Counted from the first letter of the stretch, positions 1 through 11,209 are shown. The stretch is 64,000 bases of DNA from Isoetes taiwanensis (GCA_021234155.1 JAJEKV010000017.1:5561901-5625900), one strand, 5' to 3'. Notes: generated from the letters alone by a model not told the origin. Numbers and translations: made by a program.

Positions 1-247
1 TTACAAGGATATCAGATCTAAAGCTTCACTGAAGCAAGAAAATGGTGGTAGCAATATCCGGTTGTGCACTGTGTTGGAAGTGTTACTTCCTCTAACATTT
101 CCAAACTCAAGTGACTTATTACTTTCAAACTTCCAAATTCAAACTCAAGTGACACTTCCAAACTCAAGTGACATATTATCCCTACTAAACCTACTACCCC
201 TTTTCTACTCATCCTCCATTCTATATTTGTATTTGTTTCTGTATTTG

Positions 248-430
248 TATAGTTTGACAACAAGCCTATTCCTGTCACGGTTTATCCCAAACAAACCCTT
301 TAAGGGCGGGGAGGGGGTTTTTTTTAACCCGGACAGTAATATGCTTGCTGCGCCTCTTGTTGGGTCCCATAGGCCAATTGGTCTCCGTGGATGATAAAAA
401 CTCTATTCTATTCTATTTTATTCTATTCTA
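248..430 (+). mobile_element. 3' end fragment of a non-LTR retrotransposon (LINE-B)
   Basis: This stretch matches, in the opposite orientation, the 3' end of the LINE at 3495-5310. Both share a CACGGTTT block, a G-rich run followed by T-rich AACCC, the phrase GGGTCCCATAGGCC, and a tail of TTCTA-type units (here CTATTCTATTCTA at about 395-430). No coding sequence of the element remains upstream, so this is a severely 5'-truncated insertion. The family name is mine. Confidence 0.6.
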
Positions 431-990
431 AATTGCAATCCCATGTTCTAAATTACAATCCCCATTACTCCCTCATTACCCCTACTAATCCTGACTACTC
501 CATTTCTCGTCATCCCCCGTTATTCATTTCTTTCGTACAATCCCTCATTGCTGCCTCATTACAGCACTAACCTTGACTACCCCATTTCTCATCATCCCCC
601 ATTCTTCATGTTTTAGTAGAAATCCCTGTGTTCTAAATTGCAATACCCCATTACACCCTCATTATCCCTACTAATTCTGACTACCTCATTTCTCTTCATC
701 CCCCATTTTTCATTTTTTTCGTAGAAATCCCCATGTTCTAAATTACAATCCCCCATTATTCCCTCGTTACCCCTATCAACTCTGACTACCCCATTTCTTG
801 CCATCCCACATTCTTCATTTCTTTAGTAGAAAACCCCATGTTCTAAATTGCAATCCCCTTATTACTCCTCATTATCCCTAATGCCCCTGACTACCCCATT
901 TTTCCTCATCCCCAATTCTTCATTTTTACAAAAAATACCGATATTCTAAATTGCAATCCTCATGTTACTGCCTCAGTACCCCTAATATAG
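430..990. repeat. diverged tandem repeat, unit about 104-112 bp
   Basis: Units begin with TTCTAAATTGCAATCC-like sequence near 446, 632, 736, 840 and 952. They continue through pyrimidine-rich ATTACTCCCTCATTACCCC and CATCCCCCATTCTTCATTT blocks. Short reading frames across it follow the repeat period and are not genes. Confidence 0.7.
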
Positions 991-3494
991 AGCTGAAATC
1001 ACCTTCTCCTTGATAAATTATCCTTTGCTCGTCAAACGGGGTATTCTAAGGAGGATGTGGGAATCATTTTTTATGTGTGGTGATGTACTGCCTGTTGCCG
1101 TCATGTTGCCCTGTGTTATGAACACAAATGACAATGTAAAATAAGATTAGACTAAGGTTACAAATTCTAAATCAAAGAAACAGCTTATGCCTTGTCATCA
1201 ATGTACACATCAAGTGGAGATATAACCGCTTTAGGGAACATAATTTCATCACTTCATCAATGGATTTCGTAGCCTAAAACAGCGTAAAGGTAGCCTACTT
1301 CCCTGACCTATGAACTATAGATAAAGATTTGTTATTAGGTGCATAATTAAAGATGCCATATATAAAACATATGGTGTAAGTCATTGAAAGGACTCAAGGC
1401 AACTGTTTTGCCCCAACACTTATTGACCAAACAAACCTCGTCAACAACTCGCTGCTAGAAACAGAATTCACGAAAATCAAAATGCTTGAGTTTCCATCAC
1501 AAGCAAAATCCATAAAAATCAAAATGCTTACACTAATCAGGTAGTTAAGGAATCGTACATATGTAGGCACTTGCTCAAACAGTGCACCTGCAAGTCAAAA
1601 TGCGGAAACTAGTATATAATTTGAGTAACTAAATAGAAATTGCATGGCAAAGATGATGTGCCCGGAGACGTTGGTAAGGTTGGAATCTGCAGCTCCCATC
1701 CTTGCAAGGCTAAAAACAAAAAGAGAGACCCAGTCGGGAGAGCTAAGAATATATGGGTGTATGGTTTAGCTGCTGTTAAAACAATGGCAATAAACCTATA
1801 TATTTATTTTAGTACCTTTCAAGAATGCTACATCAAAAGTTTTATTTGTAATTTGAGACATGAACTGTGTTAGAAAGCTACATATTGTACCATATGAGTC
1901 ACCAGTAGATGAGCTAAAACACACGAAAATTAACACCAAGCAAAACTTACCGAAAAGGAGCCAAAACATATATAAATAGTCACTTCCTATCAATCTATTT
2001 GGCAGTGACCTTGTATGAGGAGCATAGAGTTCAAGCAGGTGGAACATAGTTTCTTAAAAGCTAAAACAAAGCCAATACTACAACAAACTTACCCAAATTA
2101 GAAGATCCTTTAGTAGTTTGGAATCGATAGTGGTGATCCTTTTGGAGATTTTGAAATTGTTGGAATTGATTTGAATCATATATATAGTGGAACTTAACAA
2201 ATATGCTTCAAGAAGGTCATCATGTATCAAACTAACTATACTTTGGGTCATTGACTATAAAGGTATACCTTTGTGCTAACTTTAGATGCAATTAGAGAAT
2301 GCTAATATGCTTCAAGGAGATCATCATGTATCAAATTAACTATACTTTGGATCATGTTCTGTAAAGGTACAACTTTTCTATTTGCTAACTTTAGATGCAG
2401 TTGGAGAATGCTTGTGAATGGAAGGCGATTCGTTACCAGAAGTAATATTATGATCATAGAGTATTGTGACATATCGTAGAGGGTTGTTGAGTAATGTAGG
2501 TGGGCCATGTTTCAAGCATTTGGATTGTCCTATCACACAACCCTAATTGTTTTGCCTCGTAGAAGGGGTATATTGGGAAAGGGCACTAAACTACACAAGT
2601 TACTTGAGGGACAACATCTACTAAAATGTATTGTCTAGTTGCTAAGGATTGGGCGCCCTATATTGGATGCGTGAAAATTATATCTTCTTAAAGCTATTGT
2701 TTATGTAACGATCTAGTGTGCCTATAGATTGCTTTTGTAGAAAGTATAAAATTCCTAACTATTTTCAGAAAATTGGAGGTCGTATATTGGCTAGATTGTA
2801 TCTCAAAATGTGGAACTATCCAGCCTTAAGATAACTGTAAATTTCCATCGCATAATATGCTCGTCCTATTCTTATGGCCACATGGCCAATGCCACAATAC
2901 AAAAGAAATTGCCTCACTTAGGCAATCACGCAGAAAATATAATCATCATGTTCAAGGATTGAAAATAACCAGAAGCAGCATTGAACTTAGGACTCCACAG
3001 ACTTGACTATGAGGGAAATCCCGTCATTACTTTTTCCATTTCATGCAGAATATCGTAGCAAGAATCTCTGGATGCTATAAAAGATTCTACAAATTGAAAG
3101 ACATAAATCAGCCAACAGAGGAAAGGCTAATAAATAAGGCCTATGTTTGTAGAAGTCACGAAATAATAAGATATTTTCAACCTTCTCTCTTTTTTTGCTA
3201 AATATAGATAGTAGGCACCAAATACCTTACTTTTAGAGCTTGCAGAAAATGGCCATCTTCGAGAGCTTTAGGTTCATTTGCTCCTTTTGCTAAGGCTGTA
3301 AAATCCTCAAGTAACCTGGTTTCCAAAAATGAATGATCTACTCGTATGCAAAATCAAATATCTGTAGAAATCAAAGTAGAGCATCTTTTGGGCCTCTTTT
3401 CCCTCAAAAATAATAACATTGGGTCATCAGAAGATAGCAAGCAACCAGATTGCATAATGCTATTTACGTTGCATATTTACAATAGTAATTGTCA
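991..3494. other. AT-rich stretch with no recognisable gene
   Basis: No long or conserved-looking reading frame on either strand. The only clear structure is a direct duplication of about 105 bp. One copy starts near 2202 (ATATGCTTCAAGAAGG) and the next near 2307 (ATATGCTTCAAGGAG). Both contain ATCATGTATCAAA and CTAACTTTAGATGCA. Confidence 0.5.
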
Positions 3495-5310
3495 AATATT
3501 ATAGAATAAGAATAAGAATGATTTTTTATCGTCCACTGAGACCAATCGGCCTATGGGACCCAGAAGGAGCGCAACAAACTTATTACTGTCTGGGTTAAAA
3601 AAACCCCCGCCCCGAAGGGTTTTCGAGGGAAAAACCGTGGCAGTAATAAGAATGCTATCAAACTATGCAAGTATACATCATCATAAAATAAATGTATATA
3701 TACATGTCAAGTGTGTGCCCGAGGACATAGCTGATCTCGCATGTCTATAACCTCCTGAAGGTATGATCTCAGCACCCGTACGGATGCTGTGCTCAATGTC
3801 ACATATAGTGGCTGGCCAGGCCTGACCAACTCAGCATAGCGCGTCCGGATTTGATCATATGCTGGGCAACTTTGAAGGGTATGAGATTCATCCTCAATGA
3901 CTCCCATTTGGCAGCATTGACAGAGCATGTCCTGGCGTGGCTCACCAATCCATCTGCCCGTCTCAATTCGAAGATGATGTGCCCCTATGCGAATGGAGGC
4001 AATGAGTCTGCGCCTTTTCATGGGCAAGTGGATACGCAGGTAGCATTGCGGGCCTCATTCCAATGTGGGATTTATGTGGCGCTGGTAGTGTGCTGTCTTG
4101 ACATGTTCAAGGGCACTGGCATCCTAAAGCTTGCTGGGGAAGCAAGTGTCAAGATATTGCCTCAAGCTATGGTGCTTCTGTTTGCACATGTATGCACCTA
4201 TGCTCCTGCGATTCCATCTAGCGAGCCATTGAGCTCTCTTTTCCCTCCAGCAGGCCTTGAGGCGCTGCGGCCCCATTGCCATGATATAAGCTAGTTTAGG
4301 GAGACGAGCATCGTCCATATTGACCACCTTCTGAAATAGACAATGTGGCGATCAAGGGACGCCCTCTGAAGAGGCAAGAATCATGTCTCCTACAGTAGAA
4401 TTTGATATGGAATTGTGGACTTCACCCCTAGTGCTCGTACCAAGAAGGCTTTCTGCACCTGCTCCAAGTCATTCCAAGTAGCGAGGGATACTACTGGGCC
4501 CCATACTTCAACCCTGTATAAAAGGACATGCTCCACTAAGACCTTGAACAGGTGTGACTGATGGGCCCAATCATACAACTCCGCTCTATGACTATTGTTT
4601 TGCAATACATATAGTGCCTTCCAGCCCGCCGTCACTCATAGCCGTATAGATATGTAGTGCATAGTAGAAGAAAACTCCACTCCAAATATTTGTATACGGA
4701 TGCTACTTCCACATTCTGCCTTCGGTAATTGAAGGAGGGGATTCTCGGCTGACGTGAAGATGATATCAAAACCACCTTAGTCTTGGCCAGGTTGATATGC
4801 ATATTAGTCGCTTGGCAGAATGTGTCCAGGGCAGCGAGATGTCGTTGCATGTCTGCTGGTGTGTAAGCTAGGAGGTCCACATCATCAGCATATATTAACT
4901 GTCTGATGATCGGGTAGAGAAGGTGAGCTCCGTTGCCCCCATTATCAGCAAGCCAGCTCTCCAATTGATCAATGTAAAGCCCAAACAATGTTGGGGAGAG
5001 AGGGCATCCCTGACGAACCCCGATACTACTATCAAATGGTTGGCTTGTCGGCTGCAACCGACCCGAGCATCTTTCATATAGCCTGTACACTGCATTCTGC
5101 AAATCTACAGGAACCCCCAACTGTCGCAATCTTGCCCATAGCTTTTCCCGAGGCACAGTGTCAAACGCCTTCGCAAAATCCACAAAGCAACAATAGAGAT
5201 CCTGACGGCGGTTCCTGCTGTCTTCAATCAGAGTTCACAACGTGAAGATATGGTCAATGGTTGAAAGCAGAGTTTCATTAAATTTGGAATTCTGAAGACA
5301 AGTTGGAATA
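3495..5310 (-). mobile_element. 5'-truncated non-LTR retrotransposon (LINE-B)
   Basis: The minus strand reads through the middle and end of a reverse transcriptase ORF into a 3' UTR ending in a TTCTTATTCTTATTCTAT-type tail near 3495-3530. The 3' UTR matches the fragment at 248-430 in inverse orientation. The 5' end is truncated inside the RT domain near 5300. It lies just outside the small genes of element F. I could not identify a confident target duplication. Confidence 0.75.
3707..5300 (-). pseudogene. LINE-B reverse transcriptase (C-terminal two thirds), frameshifted
   Basis: Reading from about 5300 downwards, the frame carries STIDHIFTL, then FAKAFDTV, RQGCPLSPTLF and the catalytic YADD box followed by VDLL: palm motifs of a non-LTR reverse transcriptase. 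The C-terminal part (3707-4327) has CQCCQMGVIEDESHTLQSC, a zinc-knuckle-like block typical after LINE RT domains. The ORF is split over at least four pieces (4632-5183, 4390-4635, 4124-4327, 3707-4027) by frameshifts. The N-terminal endonuclease is missing. It cannot encode an active protein. Confidence 0.8.
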
Positions 5311-5353
5311 ATTTTTATATAGTATACCATGGAGGGTTATGTATACCTCAATA

Positions 5354-5563
5354 CTTATAGTATGGTTATGTGTATTACAAAAGATTATGTATACCTGTTG
5401 TATACTAACACAACCAGATTACAATAAGATAACAAGTACTATTATTCTTCTACTATTACTTATAGTATGGTTATGTGTATTACAAAAGGTTATATATACC
5501 TGTTGTATACTAACACAACCAGATTACAACAAGATGATAAGTACTATTATTCTTCTACTATTA
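5354..5563. repeat. two tandem copies of a 105-bp AT-rich unit
   Basis: CTTATAGTATGGTTATGTG begins at 5354 and again at 5459. Each copy runs through ACACAACCAGATTACAA to TATTATTCTTCTACTATTA. It sits immediately 3' of the small minus-strand gene ending at 5564, so part of it may be its 3' flank. Confidence 0.8.
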
Positions 5564-5764
5564 CTATTCTGAATCATCAGAATCAGCAGCAGGCGCTCCA
5601 GAGATCCTTTCGATCATGAACATTTGATGCTCTCTATTCCATATAAGATGGATGATAACATCGAAGGGATCAGGATAATGGCGAGGATTGAGAGCAACAG
5701 TGGTGAGCCAGTCTTCAAGCGGTATATCTCGCTCGCGGCACCGCTTGAAGTCCTCATGATTCAT
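5564..5764 (-). CDS. small gene 3-like protein of element F (divergent copy)
   Basis: A 66-codon open frame from ATG at 5764. It aligns by eye with the two plus-strand small proteins at 6039 and 6535. It shares a D-F/L followed by C, an R/G-x-(I/V)-P/x-L-(E/D) stretch, the shared signature V(I)IHLIW, and an acidic end (here DSDDSE). No family known to me. A TATAAATATA at 5844-5853 on this strand could be its TATA box. It is divergent from the copy at 6039, and both belong to the accessory end of F beyond the transposase gene. Function unknown. Confidence 0.5.
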   Translation of the reverse strand: MNHEDFKRCRERDIPLEDWLTTVALNPRHYPDPFDVIIHLIWNREHQMFMIERISGAPAADSDDSE

Positions 5765-5843
5765 CTTGCAAGTGATAGAATCCGGGGACCGAATGCGTCA
5801 TAGTTAGACGGAGGCCAATGTTGCTGCACTCGGCAATTTGATG

Positions 5844-5853
5844 TATATTTATA
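5844..5853 (-). promoter_or_regulatory. candidate TATA box for the small gene at 5564-5764
   Basis: The minus strand reads TATAAATATA about 80 bp upstream of the ATG at 5764. Nearby, CCACCAAAATTATTGATGG is repeated twice (about 5857-5900). Assignment is by position and sequence only. Confidence 0.35.
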
Positions 5854-5995
5854 CCCACCAAAATTATTGATGGTATATACCCACCAAAATTATTGATGGT
5901 ATATACATAGAAATTATTGGATCATATACATACTTGTATGGTACTCGTATCATGGCAATGAACACCAATAATTCACATCAATAATTTTACTTCAC

Positions 5996-6003
5996 TATAA
6001 AAG
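5996..6003 (+). promoter_or_regulatory. TATA box and conserved leader of small gene 3 (copy a)
   Basis: TATAAAAG followed by CAGCTCCATTCGG and, 20-30 bp later, TCATTCATCTCCCATGG around the start codon. The same block precedes three other gene 3 copies: 6492, 25065 and, on the minus strand, 39029-39036. This conservation in an AT-rich background argues for a real core promoter and 5' leader. Confidence 0.7.
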
Positions 6004-6038
6004 CAGCTCCATTCGGTGGTAGAGGTCATTCATCTCCC

Positions 6039-6281
6039 ATGGCTTCCTTGCCTGATCGTCGGGAGCACATCCGAACCATCAAGTGCTACATGAGCTACAA
6101 TGATCTGTATGATTGCGTGATAAAGGGTGTCAAACTTGATCCATGGCTGCAATCCAAAGCAGATGGTCCTGCGAGTGGTTGTAGGAAGCTCATTCGTGTT
6201 GTGATCCACCTATATTGGCTTCCTGATCAGGAGATCTATGAGCTGAATGCCATCACCTCAGCAGGTGTTGATGATGAGTGA
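6039..6281 (+). CDS. small gene 3 protein of element F, copy a (80 aa)
   Basis: ATG at 6039 lies 36 bp after a conserved TATAAAAG. The protein shares with its relatives KCxxSYNDL near the N-terminus, a cysteine and GVKLD/GILLD, L-x-SKA, a central (C)x(G/K)LIRVxIHLxWLP block, and a C-terminal DDE. Relatives are at 6535 (same strand) and 38759-38998 (in E1). It sits next to the 3' end of the transposase gene, as in E1. No domain recognised. The small size and shared promoter suggest an accessory regulator, but that is inference. Confidence 0.65.
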   Translation: MASLPDRREHIRTIKCYMSYNDLYDCVIKGVKLDPWLQSKADGPASGCRKLIRVVIHLYWLPDQEIYELNAITSAGVDDE

Positions 6282-6491
6282 ATCAGTGATGATCTGTATA
6301 CCTGTTAAGGATATAATAATATAAGCACTTATGATTTGTGTATCTGTTAAGGATATAATAATATAAGCATAGTGAATATAGAATCTGAGTAATTAAATAT
6401 TTCATACTTGTACGAGTACATGATACTTGTACACGCTCAATAATGGCGCTACAGTCTACCCCAATAATTCACATCAATAATTTTACTTCAC

Positions 6492-6499
6492 TATAAAAG
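6492..6499 (+). promoter_or_regulatory. TATA box and conserved leader of small gene 3 (copy b)
   Basis: A near-identical copy of the 5996 promoter block. CAATAATTCACATCAATAAT lies upstream, then TATAAAAGCAGCTCCATTCGG-like leader, then TCATTCATCTCCCATGG at the start. The block was duplicated together with its gene. Confidence 0.7.
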
Positions 6500-6534
6500 C
6501 AGCTCCATTCGGGGCTAGAGGTCATTCATCTCCC

Positions 6535-6768
6535 ATGGATTATTCGCCTTCTTCTGTTCACCACATCGAGGCGATCAAGTGCTCAATAAGCTACAATGAT
6601 CTTGTCGGTTGCCTAGATAGGGGTATTCTTCTTGATACCTACCTGCGATCCAAAGCTATGGGCGCTGAGATTCGCTGCCCTGGGCTAATTCGTGTTATGA
6701 TCCATCTCATTTGGCTTCCTGAGCGTAATAGCTATGAGATAAGTGGGACCACCAATGATGATGAGTGA
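6535..6768 (+). CDS. small gene 3 protein of element F, copy b (77 aa)
   Basis: A paralogue of the 6039 gene, about 250 bp downstream of it on the same strand. It keeps CSISYNDLVGC, the LD and SKA motifs, CPGLIRVMIHLIWLPE and the terminal DDE. The CPGL form matches the E1 version more closely than copy a does. Its promoter and leader are nearly identical to those of copy a, so gene and promoter duplicated as a unit. Intact, with no stop. Function unknown. Confidence 0.65.
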   Translation: MDYSPSSVHHIEAIKCSISYNDLVGCLDRGILLDTYLRSKAMGAEIRCPGLIRVMIHLIWLPERNSYEISGTTNDDE

Positions 6769-6926
6769 ATCACCATATAAGCACTTCTGACCATCTTATC
6801 TATGAATCATGTATGCATTTATATATTAAAGATGTAAGCAGTTATATATGATCTACATTATAGTAATGTACAAGATCTTATGTATTCAGATGAAAGATAT
6901 GTATTACAAGTACAAGATCTCATGTA

Positions 6927-7691
6927 TTAAGATGAACAATGTGCTATGTCTTTCCACATGTCTACAATATATTTCGGAATTTGGACAGTTTTCGGCCTCT
7001 TGCCATTGGCATCCCAAGCATAATGAATAGCATCTAAATTTTCGTACCTTGAAGGATCGGAAGGATTAGGCCGCCAACGCTTAGTTAAGCAGTCTTTGTA
7101 GTCCCCTCCAGTAGGCTTCCACCACGATACATAAATATGGCCAAAATATGTAGATTTTGGATCAAGAACAGCATTCTCCTCTGCATATCCTAACCAAGTG
7201 GCAGTGTTATCATCTCCAGGTCTGACTAGAACAAACATACCCTTTGTCACATGTACGTGAGGATCAAACTCTTCAAGAGACAACACTGGACGGCCATCTG
7301 ACGGGCCACAATAAGATGGTAAAGGTCGTGTGACCAAGGCAGATACGTCGACCTCTGGAACAAATGTTGTTTGTTCTAGAGGAGCTTGTCTTGTTTGTGG
7401 CCAACATGCATCATTTTGAGGACGTCCTGGAGCAACATCCTCCAAAGAGATAAGAAGCTGGCTCCAATACTCAACACTTGCCGTGTATTGCCTTGCAAAC
7501 AAGCTAGTTTCTTGATTCTTACATATGTCCTTCCATAGGGAGATGTATTTGTTGATGCTATCCTTCAACCCTGGAAGATCTTTCAATGTTGGTCTAGGAG
7601 GAATATTTTGTGGCACACCACTTGGTATCATTGGCTGACCATGTTCATCCTCTTTCCACATTCGAACTCGGAGAATCTCTTTGGAAGCCAC
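6927..7691 (-). CDS. F gene 1 C-terminal segment
   Basis: An open segment of 254 codons out of frame with the catalytic part. It contains KEDEHGQPMIPSGVPQN, PLPSYCGPSDGRPVL, GMFVLVRPGDD and GHIYVSWW, and ends near KYIVDMWKDIAHCSS. The same blocks occur in E1 (37787-38514) and E2 (25634-26389). The GMFVLVRPGD...WLG...VSWW part resembles the small beta-rich C-terminal module that follows many DUF7869 cores. That is a visual comparison only. Confidence 0.6.
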   Translation of the reverse strand: MASKEILRVRMWKEDEHGQPMIPSGVPQNIPPRPTLKDLPGLKDSINKYISLWKDICKNQETSLFARQYTASVEYWSQLLISLEDVAPGRPQNDACWPQTRQAPLEQTTFVPEVDVSALVTRPLPSYCGPSDGRPVLSLEEFDPHVHVTKGMFVLVRPGDDNTATWLGYAEENAVLDPKSTYFGHIYVSWWKPTGGDYKDCLTKRWRPNPSDPSRYENLDAIHYAWDANGKRPKTVQIPKYIVDMWKDIAHCSS

Positions 7692-8213
7692 TCTTTATGT
7701 GTAGGACGCATTTTGTATTGCATAACAGGCCAATCTCCTGCCATCTTAAATTTGAAGAGCAAGGGTTCAGTATGCCCAACCAGGCGTTGGCCCTTATCAG
7801 GGATGAATCCCTTGACAAAAGCCTTCCAATTTGGAACTTCATCAATAAAGTATGGAATTGGAGATTTTGCATTGCACTTGCTGAACAAGTAAAGCAGCTC
7901 TGGTAGTGTCAAAGCATCCGACGAACTCATCAAGGTTGAAAAATTTCCAAATAAAGCATCAATATCATAATGGGTGTGGCCGACCATCATAAAGCCCACT
8001 TGGATCTCATCAAAGACCTTAAGCCAAGTCAAATAAGATAAGTATGAAAAGACATACCTATTTTTGTTTTGGCCTGATGCATTATCAAGTTGCAAATAGA
8101 GATTTCGGGGAAGAGGGTTGAACACCTCAGGATTCATTGTAGTTGAAGTACTTGGCAATACTTCTGCCATGGAAGCAAGTTTGTTCTTCAAAGGATTGAT
8201 GTCCTTGACTGCT
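7628..8213 (-). CDS. F gene 1, catalytic half 2 (second and third acidic motifs)
   Basis: This segment resumes the transposase directly after the LINE. MQAVKDINP follows DCKWMH on the other side of the LINE. It carries NLYLQLDNASGQNKNRYVF and GFMMVGHTHYDIDALFGN, the second and third acidic motifs of the RNase-H-like fold, then YLFSKCNAKSP and DKGQRLVGHTEP. Strongly conserved with E1 37360-37644 and E2 26343-26804. A frameshift near 7670 separates it from the C-terminal segment. Confidence 0.7.
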
Positions 8214-8231
8214 TGCATCCATTTGCAATCT
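8214..8231. repeat. target-site duplication of the LINE (3' side)
   Basis: TGCATCCATTTGCAATCT occurs here and at 11509-11526, exactly flanking the LINE. The last T merges into the poly-T run. Removing the LINE and one copy restores the transposase reading across DCKWMQAVKD. Confidence 0.85.
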
Positions 8232-8393
8232 TTTTTTTTTTTTTTTTTTTTTTTGAAGGACTTGAGCCTTTATTATCCAGAGAAAGTTACAGAGTATAAT
8301 GGGGACTAATAACTCAGTGGAGAGAATGTCCACCAGAGCAAAACCACCCCACTCAAATACAACATCTAAACAATATGAAGAGCAAGCAAAAAC

Positions 8394-10934
8394 TCATAAG
8401 TAAGTATGAATCTGAAGATAGTGCTCCCAAATACGGCTCTTCACCTCATTAGCAATTGATGAGCACCTGAATGCTTTGACAATTCGTTGTTGGGCATCAA
8501 GAAGGACCTGTGCATCTGAACAAGCAAGACCTTTGAATATGAGAAGATTCCTTCTTTTCCAAATAGACCAGATGATCCATGCAGAAGCCAAATGAAAGGC
8601 CCTTTTTGCCAAATTATCCCAACTACTTGGATAAACTGCTAATAAGACCTGTTGGCTATTCAAATTGCAATGAAAGAGGCCTTGAAGCCACAACCAAGCA
8701 TGTCTGACATGGCTACATAGGAAGAAGCGATGCTCAATTGTCTCGTCCCTCTATGCACATAAGGGACAAAGTGCAGACACCTCTGGACGAAATCTGTGCA
8801 CCAGAATATTAACGCGCAGACAACGATGAGTGACTTGCCACCATAAAACAGATACTTTGGGATGGAGTAGTTTATCCCATACCCACTTCCACACTGCTTT
8901 CTGCCGATCCCTGGGAATGACCAAAGGCCACTTGGACGAAGGAGGCAAGACGTCAGCATCAAGCAAGACCTTGTACATGGAATTCACCAACTTATCTGCT
9001 TTGACATGCTCATGAACTACCCACGGCTGGGGGTCATCCACTTGTGCTACTGGGGGAAGAATTGAAGAGACCTTCTGCCAAATAGCTCGATCCCACCTTA
9101 AAAGGAGGAACTTAGCTCTAAACTCCTCCCATGTCAGCAACTGCCTTTGATTATTATACCAATCGGATATCATATGCACACTTGCTGCTCTCCATCGACG
9201 CTGCGTCAATGGGTGGACTGAAGCAACCAGAGGACCACCATCCAATGGAATCCACCAACAACTTGCAGTCATGCTAGTGTGCGCAAGATGGTGAAACTGA
9301 AACAGAGATTGTACAGTCTCCCATGTAACTAGCAATCCTCTAAGAAATGGGGATGCATTAGGGTATGCCGTCAGTGGATAGAACAGAGCCCAGGGGAAAA
9401 GTGGCCTAAGAGACCGAGACCCAAAAGAAATGCACATTTGCAAAGACTGATAAACAAGGCGGGAACCCGGGGATTCATCCACATTATTCAAAATTCTCCA
9501 AATGAACTTAGAAATCATCACCTTACTCTGCAAAAGAAAATTAATCATTCCAAGGCCACCAAAATGCTTTGGCAACATGCACTTTTTCCAACTGACTTTG
9601 ACAGCAGCACCCTCCTCTGTTCCCCCCCAGATGAAGTTCCTCACAACCCTGACGAGAAGTTGTATCTTTGACTGTGGAGCTAGCATGAACGAAGCCATAT
9701 ACACATGAGTGCTGCTTAAAACTGACTTAGCCACAACAATTGATCCCGCCATGGAAAGCTTCATTTGTGGACCACCAAAAAGGTGCTTTTCCAAGCCCTT
9801 AATCATTGCCTCCCACGCATCTCGATGAGATATGAACACCCTGAGGGGATACCGAGAAGTTTGGTTGCTTTATCATGGGGAAGGATCTTCCATGGAAAGG
9901 TAGCTACACATGGTGGAACTGGAGAGTCCAAAGCCCATAGTCTTTGTACATACGCCAACCCACAAAAATACCGGATGCTAGGAAAAAAGGAATCCAACAA
10001 GGAAATGGCATTACGCAAATTTTGCTCATCGCCCCTCGAAAAAAGGAAAGTGTCATCTGCATATTGATTACAGATCTCCTGCGACCCATTGTTCATAGGA
10101 AGTCCATGCAAGATTCCCTCCTGTGCGGCAAGAGAGAAGACCTGTGCAAGAACCTCAGCCACAACTGTAAATAACAATGGAGCTAAAGGGCAGCCCTGAC
10201 GAATGCCACGACCCACCTGAAAGAATGCTGAGGGTTCCCCTTGGAAGAGAATAGAAGAGCGAGCAGAATAATGAAGCCTCATGACATCAGCTGTGAATTG
10301 TGCACCAAAACTAAAGCGTAAGAGACATTTCTCTAAGAAGGCCCAGTCAACACTGTCATATGCTTTTGCAAAGTCCAACTTCAAATATACAATTTCATGG
10401 CCCTGAAATCGAGCCCAATAAATACCTTCATAGGCAGCAGCTACATTGTTTAATATGCATCGTCGTGGCAGAAATCCTGACTGTGTAGAGGATATAGAAT
10501 CAGCAAGAATATCCCGAAGCTTTTGTGCATAAGCTTTGGCAAAAATCTTGTACACAAAAGATAGTAAGGTGATAGGGCGCCAGTCCGAAATTGTTGAAGG
10601 TTCCTTACACTTAGGAATAAGAGAAATGCAGCCCGAGTTGAGAATTTTGTCTAGACGCCTTTGCCTCTTGAAATCCTGAAATGCGTCGTACACATCATCG
10701 CCAACACAATCCCATAACTCCTGAAAGAACTCCACAGGAATACCATCAATTCCAGGACACTTTCCTTTCTTCAAAAGGAAGGTAGCATCTGCTAAATCAT
10801 TCACCGTAATCTCTGCTTCTAGAGTAGCTCTTTGTTCCTCAGATATAATAGGATGTATCTTTGCCAGTAATGCCTCCTGAAAATCTGATTGGAAGGGAAG
10901 ATGACGAGCAGCAAAAAAGGAAGAAAAGTGACCC
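8394..10934 (-). pseudogene. LINE-A ORF2: reverse transcriptase plus zinc-knuckle region, frameshifted
   Basis: From 10934 down: CPGIDGIPVEFFQELW, SLIPK, DWRPITLL, TQSGFLPRRCILNNV, LDFAKAYDSVDW, GIRQGCPLAPLLF and the catalytic QYADDTFLF, all standard L1 RT motifs. After a frameshift near 9835 the frame continues with GLEKHLFGG and WWQVTHRCLRVN to LCPLCA. An in-frame stop follows near 8750, and then ETIEHRFFLC...W, the C-terminal zinc-knuckle-type module. Not functional. Confidence 0.85.
10633..10934. repeat. 300-bp LINE segment, direct repeat copy 1
   Basis: Nearly identical to 11210-11507. It covers the start of the RT region (CCGAGTTGAGAATTTTG to GAAAAGTGACC). The two copies share their outer end point, GTGACC, and flank a 275-bp unrelated segment. 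Confidence 0.85.
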
Positions 10935-11209
10935 TTAACCAACTAGGCAAAACCGTCTAGACGTTTATGAGTAGTCGCTTCTACCATTTATGTCGGTGTC
11001 TCGGGAACGCCCCACAGGCACATTCAAGGTTCGAATACTCGAGCAGTCTACCATGGTCCTGTTACAGTCTCTCCCACTAGAACTATGCTCGTCCTCGAGC
11101 ATCCAAGGCTATACCATGTCACAATAATTACTAAGTCTTTGCAAATTACCCATGCATATAGGCACCCATGGAGACTCTAACTCGAGACCTGCTCTGATAC
11201 CAACTATTG
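10935..11209. other. 275-bp foreign segment between duplicated LINE pieces, with tRNA-like sequence words
   Basis: The minus strand starts with TTGGTATCAGAGCAGG, a word found at plant LTR-retrotransposon primer-binding sites (initiator tRNA) and in tRNA-derived SINEs. It ends with GCCTAGTTGGTTAAGG, which resembles a tRNA A box. The plus strand has GGTTCGAATACTC, B-box-like. No full cloverleaf can be drawn. It could be a SINE or LTR-leader fragment, or a template-switch product carried by the LINE. Confidence 0.45.

Noticed and set aside
3851-4294. 147-codon plus-strand frame
   Set aside because: It is antisense to the zinc-knuckle end of LINE-B, which has clear motifs on the other strand.
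5262-5280. AAAGCAGAGTTTCATTAAAT resembling the E-type TIR, a possible left end of F
   Set aside because: On the minus strand the same bases code FNETLLSTIDHIF, the expected upstream part of the LINE-B reverse transcriptase, so the likeness is chance.
7608-7906. Plus-strand frames of 94-98 codons opposite F gene 1
   Set aside because: They are antisense to the conserved transposase segment, and the equivalent frames at 26275 show the same shadow pattern.
10935-11209. A tRNA gene
   Set aside because: A-box and B-box-like words are on opposite strands and too far apart, and no cloverleaf can be formed.
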